This document shows, one piece after another, positions 1 through 64,000 of a DNA stretch of 64,000 nucleotides. A program made the position numbers and the translations under genes. Numbering within the stretch: position 1 is the stretch's first letter; each line of letters begins with the position of its first letter. The notes under the pieces were generated by a model. That model was not told where the DNA came from. It searched no databases and was given only the letters and a program-made list of their open reading frames with translations. The DNA lies in contig JAKJHU010000155.1 in NCBI GenBank assembly GCA_022316685.1, positions 310,001-374,000 on the forward strand. Direction: 5' to 3'. This DNA comes from Progne subis subis. Taxonomy: Eukaryota > Chordata > Aves > Passeriformes > Hirundinidae.

Positions 1-57488
<57,488 letters not shown>

Positions 57489-60400
57489 GGTGGCAGCGCC
57501 CCGGCCCCGCGCCCGGGCCGCCCGCAGCGACGTCGCGGGCTCCTCTTGCGCGGAGCACCCCGGCACGATCGCCACTCGCTCCGTCCGCAGCCGCGGCAAC
57601 TCCGGGGCCGGGGGCTCCCTCCCCGCTCCGCCCGCCCAGGCCCGGCCCCGAAGGAGGAGCCCCGCCGGGGCAGCCCCCGCCCCGCTCCCCCCGGCGCCGA
57701 GGCGCTTCGCAAACTTTCGGCGCTGCAGAGGCGGTCCCGTGGCCGAGGCTCCGCGGCGAGACGCTCACCTCCCTTCCCCACCCCGTGGGGCCGTCTCACC
57801 GCGGCGAGAGCCCTGGGGTCGGCCAGAGCCCCCGGACCCCCTCAACCCTTGCCCCGGGCACGGCTCCCTCACCGCGGCGGGGCAGTCCTTCCTAAAGCGG
57901 CTCCTGTGCTCCGGGCCGTCGGTGTCGGCTCTCCCTGTCCCAACTCCCGCAGCATCGCCAAAGGAACATTGCTCCGGGCTCTCGGCTGCCCGCCGCAGGG
58001 CTGCCCGGTATCCTCCGGTCCCAGCGCGTTGCCACCGCTTCCCGACTTGCGGCAGCTACCTGTGCCCAGGACAAATCGCAGAGCCCTTCTCCCCGTCCCG
58101 TCCCCGTTTGCCAAACTCCCTTCGAAAGGGAAACGTTCACGAGCCCTTTGCCCGGCATGCACGTTGCCATCTATGAGAAATGTGTGATTTTTCCCTCCGT
58201 TCGTGACAACAGTCTGCTGTTCGCTGTTTTCCTTATAGCCGCGGTGTCCGAAGACAGCTAACTACATATGAATCTCACGTACCCTAAAAAAAGATTTAGG
58301 GTCGTTCCCTGCGGGAATAGAAATTAACACTCGGACAATTGGCTTATGTGCCTTCTGTTCTGTGCTGTATTAAAAAAGCAGACAGGCTTTCACTGGAGAT
58401 CACCCTTAGAGCCAGTTTTATGATCCTTTTGGCATGACTTGACATTTTAATACATAGGGTTGACAATGCAAGGAAGTGTTGTTAACTAATTAATCTCAGC
58501 TGATTTCAAAGTATTAACATGAACAGAAAGCCGACTCAGATAGTCCAAACTCTAACCACAGGGGAAGATGAGAATTTTGTCAAATTGACACCAAAGGGCC
58601 AGTAACAGAAACGGTCTTATTTAAAGCCTTCCCATAGATGAATCCAGAGGAAGCCGCAATTAATCCCATCCTTTAAACAATCACAAGAGTAAGAAAACGG
58701 CACAGCATGTGATTGAGAGAATTATGCCACTCCTGTTAATTAAGTGTAAAATGGTGAAGACAAGGGGTTTTATTAAAAATGTCAACGTAAAATTAAAACA
58801 GGGACTGAGCTTTGACAAATTGTGCTCAGTGAAAAGAGAAAATAATCCAATGCAGCTTCACTGAGGAGAACTCCCAAGAGCAGGAACACCACAAGAAACA
58901 GTAAGCAGCAAACCATGTTTAAATCTACTGTACATGGCCACCAAGATTTTTAAAAAGCAGACTTTTTTTCTTTATATGCAGAACCACTGCTTCAAGATAG
59001 GAATAGATCCATGAGCAAGATAGGCAGTGTGCAACATTGTAGAAAGGTAACAACAAATACAGGCCGTCAAGAGGGACTGGCTGAGGTGAAGAGACTAAAA
59101 AACTTCTCTATTCTAATATTGACTTGGAATCAGTGACAGACTGAGGCACACAAAGTATACACAATTATTGTAAAGTAATAAACTCCGAGATATCAGAGTT
59201 TAAGATGGTTGAAGGGGAAGAATTCTGCATAGTTGAGAGAAAACAATAATCTCACACTGACTGGCTGACTAATTAGAATGCAAACCCCTCACTGGATCTC
59301 CCTAAAATACAGAGCAACATAATCAAAATTAATTTTTGTTTCAAGTTTGTATTCTCTGCTAAGGCTAGATCATCGGGTAGTATAACTCAGAGGAGTCCTT
59401 CTGACTTCAGGCTCACAGAAGCTTTTAGAAGTTTAGGTGCTGAAGTACTGAGTGTGATAAAGCACAGACACAGGCCCCGGAACTTCCTGATAATTATTTT
59501 CTTAGGTCACGGAACACTCAGCTTTTGAGATGAGTATTTTCCTGTTTTGAAACAAAAGCCTCTTGAAAAATACTGTCCTAAATACAAATAAATTCACTTG
59601 TTAGCTCTTCAGTTCTTCTCCCCCCCAGAGAACAAATGTCTTTACTCATTCTGTTAAAGTGTTTACCAGTCCTCTGCATCCTGCACTGTATTCTGGCAAA
59701 TCACTTTCCTCTCTAAGCTCAACTTCCTTAAACTATATCTCTGTCTAATTGGTAATTTTGAAATCCCCTGGTGAAATGTTAGAGAAGCACATAGTATTAT
59801 CTTTCACAAAAATCCCCTAAATAGACTGCAGTTGGACAGATGAAAATTTATGTTATAAACTTCTTAATTACCTACCTGTTGATAAATACTTTGATTGAAT
59901 ATAGCCCTGATTCCATGTGGGATCTTTGAGGAATAATTGTAAAGTAGATTTACACAGTGTAAAATGGATATTTATGGTAAAAGCAGAAGAGCAGCTAAAT
60001 AATGTTGGTAAAATTTAACCACATGCTTTGGTCTTGCCTCTTTCAAACCAAGTAACTTTAAGATTATATAAATATCAGAATACAGTTCAACCCATGCACG
60101 ATGTAGGTACTTGTTTCTGCCCACACCTATGAGGGAGGAGCATCATGAAGTAACCTGCAATAATTTATAGATCACAGATAAGTGATATGTAACGCAAGTA
60201 TTGTGAGACAGATGAGAAAGAAGGAATTAAATTATAATTAACAATTAATTTATATGACAACATGCCCAAGCAAAAAACCTCTGCCAGTCATTATAAATGG
60301 AACAGGAAGAAAATTATTATCCTAATAACCATTTTGGAACATAATTCAGATACACCCCCCTCCCCCCCACCCTCCCAAAAGAAACATTAGAGAAATAAAC

Positions 60401-61259
60401 CAATCCAATGATAGAAATTAAGTGGTATGAAATAATATTAATAGTTTGCATCATTTTCAGGATGATTTTAAATAACAAACCTGTGTCAGGAAAAAACAAC
60501 CAAGAACATGTTGTCATTAGAAAAAGAAAAAAGAAAAGGACCAGTACAAGGTAGGATTATTAGGGAAAATACATTTTATCTATTTTGAAACTGCAAAGAT
60601 ATTAATGAGAGGTTTAAAGAAAGAAAGGGGGGGAAAAAAAGAAAAAAAATGGTCTGAGTCTTACCTATCAAAGAATTTTTAAAGGATTCAAATGAGCTTT
60701 TCCTTGCCAAGATGCTTCTCCACACTTCAAGTTTCCTAGAAGTGAATGACACATTGGGTAGCTTAATCGTTGTGTTCAGAAAGGTTTGGAGCAATTGTGT
60801 TTTAAATACTTGAGGCAGAGCAAATCAATTTACTAGAATTGAGACAGAATGAAAAACACATGAAAAATGGGCAAAATGCATTTGTGCTAAACCAAGTCCC
60901 CTTCTTAAAGTAATGCAAAGCTCACTGTGTGAACAGAAGGCAACAGACACTATACACCTTGTATGGCTTTTGGCATCATCTTGCAAGATGCTTTCATAGA
61001 ACGACATTTTAAATACAGATATGGGAAGGTGTGCAAGCATCTGATAGAAGGAAACCACAGTGGCCATTAGTCATTATTTGTCAAAAGGCAAAGGCACTTC
61101 AGATCTGTTTCAAGATACATCCTGAGTTCTGTTTTGTCTGCTATGTTCACTCACAACTTAAATGATGCAATATTTATGCTTGTAAAATCTGTGCTACAAC
61201 AACTGATAACCTCAAAACAAAGGCAAATGGCTGAAAACACTAGGAATGAGGAGATCAGA

Positions 61260-62030
61260 CACCCCAAATCCTATTGACAAATTGGTCAGGTTGTCCAAAA
61301 ACCAACAAGGAAAAATACACTAGTTGGAAACATATTATTCTTGGGAAACAGAATGAAAAATTATTAAACTGACCTGAATTTTGGACTAGACAGAAATAGA
61401 GCAACTTAGGATAACAAACAATATAAACTATCAGTGCAGCAGCACTGCCCGGAATGTGTTGAATTCTGGAACACCTTAACAGGTCTGTCATATATGAGAC
61501 AGTTTGATTTCTTAAATTCACATAATACTGAATCCGCAGTTGGATACTGTGTCTGGTCCTGCTTGAACAATATAGAAACATAAAAGCATCTGAAGAGAAA
61601 CAAGAAAATAATAAGAACAAGAAATGTATAAATCAAACCCTTTGAGACAAAGCTGAAAGAATTAGGTATGCCTAGTCAAGAAATAAAAGCTTCAAGCCAG
61701 ATGCAGCTTTCTGATATTTAGAAGAGCTAATTACAGAGATGTTGATCAGCCATTCTCTATGGTTCCAGTAGAAAGACATGAAAGAGTCAACTTCATTTGC
61801 AACAAGAAATGCTTAAAAGATTTTTCTGATCAGCTTTCCACCTAAGGATTTTTCAACTATGGAGCAGACCGTCTAGGGGGACTGTAGAATCTCTTCCACT
61901 GGATTTTTTTAAGAAAACAATTTGATAAGTATTTTAGTACTAGCCTTGATATATTTAGTCTTGATGCAGTATAGACTGGACGAGGTGGTCTTTTGGAACC
62001 CCTAACGAACTTAGGTTCTACAATGGATAT
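61260..62030 (+). mobile_element. Old CR1 LINE 3' fragment upstream of LRP4
   Basis: Recognisable landmarks in order are CAGTTGGATACTGTGTCTGG (61.54 kb), a CTGAAAGAATTAGGTATGCC segment, AATTACAGAGATGTTGATCA, GCCATTCTCTATGG and AGAATCTCTTCCACTGGATT. The 3' end is a GACGAGGTGGTCTTTTGGAA segment near 61.98 kb. This order follows the 3' part of ancient CR1 elements in sense orientation. It is very diverged with no open frame. Confidence 0.65.
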
Positions 62031-63064
62031 AGTTCAGGAAATCCTAACTGGAAAGACAATTACAAACTCTGCACTCTGATTGATCAAATTCTGTTTTACT
62101 AGTGAGTTCCACTAAATAAACAGAAAAGCCAGGAAAACACCTAAACATTCCCAACAGGGCTCTGATTCAAGATAAATTCATAGGTATTAGACCATGAGAT
62201 TTTCCAGTGGCCCTTTTAATTTCTTTAGTTATTTCACTGGTACATTACCCACATCAGTTTCCTCTTCCACACCACCAGTGAACTAAAAAGGTGGTAGCTT
62301 GGATTACCAGGTAAGTTAAAAGTCAGATTTTACCCATACATAGGACTGTTGGGTGTTCAACTTCATTGATGTAAAGAAATAGTTTAATTTTCCAAAGAGC
62401 TCAGGGATTGCTCAGCTTTTGCATCTGGTTACCTAGTTTGTAAATTATGGTCTCTATGTTAAATAGATTAAATGAAATTTTAACATTGATTTATCTTTTA
62501 TGTTATCACGTTTTCCTTTGTTGTCTTCCCTTAAGTTTTCTAAGTACTGGCACAACTACTGTGTACCCAGAGATGCTCATAGGTGTCATAAACATTCAAA
62601 TACTGTCACCATTGGTCCCTACAATGTTTCTAAAGTTACTGCTCACTTATTCTTAATAAAACCATAGGCCTTCTTCTGCAGTGTTACCACAATTGTTTTC
62701 ATTTACAAAAATATAAAATTCAGGTGAACAGGTCAGAGTTTATGCGTAACTTCATTTTCTTCACCTTTCATTTAACTGCTGCTTTCTAAGCATTCCAACT
62801 GCATGTTTGTTTTCGGAAACTTTATGATCTTCTCATGGACCAGTATTAGTTCTACTTTGCAGTGCAGACCAGCAAAACTAAAGATGACATTAAATGGCTA
62901 CATTCAAAATCTGAGATACAAAGAATCTTGCAAAAGGTCCTTTGTAATTCAATGTCCAAAGTACAGATTCATCTAACCCCACTCCTTTTTTTGTGTGTGT
63001 CTAGAAGGTGCAACAGAAATCAACCTCCAAGGCCCTTTAATCTTCCACTCTAAAGAAAAGGGGG

Positions 63065-63101
<37 letters not shown>
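63065..63101. repeat. A37 homopolymer
   Basis: A run of 37 A preceded by GGGG in the upstream flank. No retroposed gene could be identified to the left. Its length may be uncertain in the assembly. Confidence 0.9.
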
Positions 63102-63103
<2 letters not shown>

Positions 63104-64000
63104 AAACAAAACCATAAGAAAATTGACTCTCAAAATAGGGGGAAAAAACCCAAAACCAAACAAAAGACCAAACCAAACTTTTCTTCATGTTTTCTTTGAG
63201 ATGGTAGCTCTAGCTGTGTTTTTGAAAGCTGTTTCTGCTCCTTCTTTTGCTGGTTCCCTAACATCCTCTATGTAAAAATAATGCAAATAAACACCCTCTT
63301 CTATTGGTGATGAGACTCCTCCCTGCAGTGAAATGGCAATTATCCAGGTCTTGCACAATGTCTGCATTGCAAAGGTAGCCTATGGCTTATCCTTAGGAAC
63401 TGCACTGCTTAATACCTTGACTCTGGCACAGAAAAAAAAGAAAAGAGGAAGAGCTTAAAAGGAAAGTGTTCTCTTGAAAGCCAGCAAAAGAAGAATTCAG
63501 TTTGAAGACAGAAGCCTGGCTACCTTTATTCCCCAAACACATTCAAATAGATAAGTAACAAGTTGTGTCTCCTAAATTAATTTTTGACTCCACAGAGAAG
63601 CATTTTCTAAAGAACTGAAGACCTGTGTCTTTCTTTGACTTCCAGCTATTAATGTAGTTTGCCATCAATAGTCTCTGTACTCAGATAAGAAGTGTGTGGT
63701 AAAAATCAATCACACAATCAGAAAGGTGACCTTATATCTCAGCATGTGGAATATCTTCGATGGGCTGACTTTTCCTTTCTTAAAAAACCTAGAATACATA
63801 AATTTGGCCTGGAAAGAAACTAGTAGTCATGGGAATAGATGTGAAAGACATAAACATCCTTCTCTCAGCTCACACACCTTTCTTGCTCGCACAAGCCACT
63901 ATGGAGATGTAAAAATGTAGACAGAACAATAAAGAGAGTTTTCTTCTTTGAAGATGATTCACTTCTAATACTTTATTGGCATGATGGGTCGGGCAAGTAC

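Larger units (their letters stand above)
58161..64000. other. Upstream flank of LRP4, no gene recognised
   Basis: AT-rich, CpG-poor sequence 5' of LRP4. It contains one old CR1 copy (about 61.26-62.03 kb), a C-rich/G4 tract (60355-60376), an A/G-rich stretch near 60.62-60.65 kb and an A37 tract (63065-63101). In mammals the next upstream gene (CSTPP1/C11orf49) is divergent and several kb away. Nothing here resembles one of its coding exons, so the flank is probably intergenic or holds an untranslated first exon that I cannot see. Confidence 0.6.

Noticed and set aside
58161..64000. First exons of the divergent neighbour expected from mammalian synteny (CSTPP1/C11orf49)
   Set aside because: No second CpG island or coding exon was seen up to 64 kb. 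In mammals the gap is larger than this, so it is probably beyond the window.

Overview
The window is vertebrate nuclear DNA, most likely from a bird. The repeats are mainly CR1-type LINE fragments in both orientations, with one probable endogenous-retrovirus solo LTR. No mammalian L1 or Alu-like SINE was recognised, and the genes show ordinary GT-AG introns and a CpG-island promoter. The species cannot be named from the sequence alone.

The only protein-coding gene I can support is the 5' part of LRP4 (low-density lipoprotein receptor-related protein 4, MEGF7) on the minus strand. Exon 1, carrying the signal peptide, lies in a CpG island at about 57.4-57.5 kb. Five more coding exons follow towards lower coordinates at 16.34-16.49, 5.11-5.23, 3.43-3.54, 2.87-2.98 and 0.34-0.47 kb. 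Each of these five encodes one LDL-receptor class A (LDLa) module. All the joins are in phase 1 and the reading frame stays open across them, giving 236 complete codons plus one base. The remainder of the gene (further LDLa modules, EGF-like modules, beta-propellers, transmembrane segment and tail, by family knowledge) must lie beyond position 1.

Layout: 1-5.2 kb holds exons 6 to 3 with short introns. Intron 2 covers 5.2-16.3 kb and includes a 1.4-kb CR1 copy. Intron 1 covers 16.5-57.4 kb, about 41 kb, and holds several CR1 fragments, a solo LTR, simple repeats and some non-repetitive stretches that look like candidate regulatory DNA. The CpG island with exon 1 covers about 56.7-58.2 kb. The stretch from 58.2 to 64 kb is upstream flank with an old CR1 copy, and no gene was recognised there.

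LRP4 is the agrin co-receptor that activates MuSK at the neuromuscular junction, and it also acts in Wnt/sclerostin signalling in bone. The exons here encode the N-terminal ligand-binding LDLa array. I found no novel operon-like or defence-like system. The points most worth checking are two in-frame tandem splice acceptors (exons 2 and 6), candidate enhancers or a secondary promoter in intron 1, a possible divergent antisense transcript at the CpG island, and one unidentified coding-like remnant.
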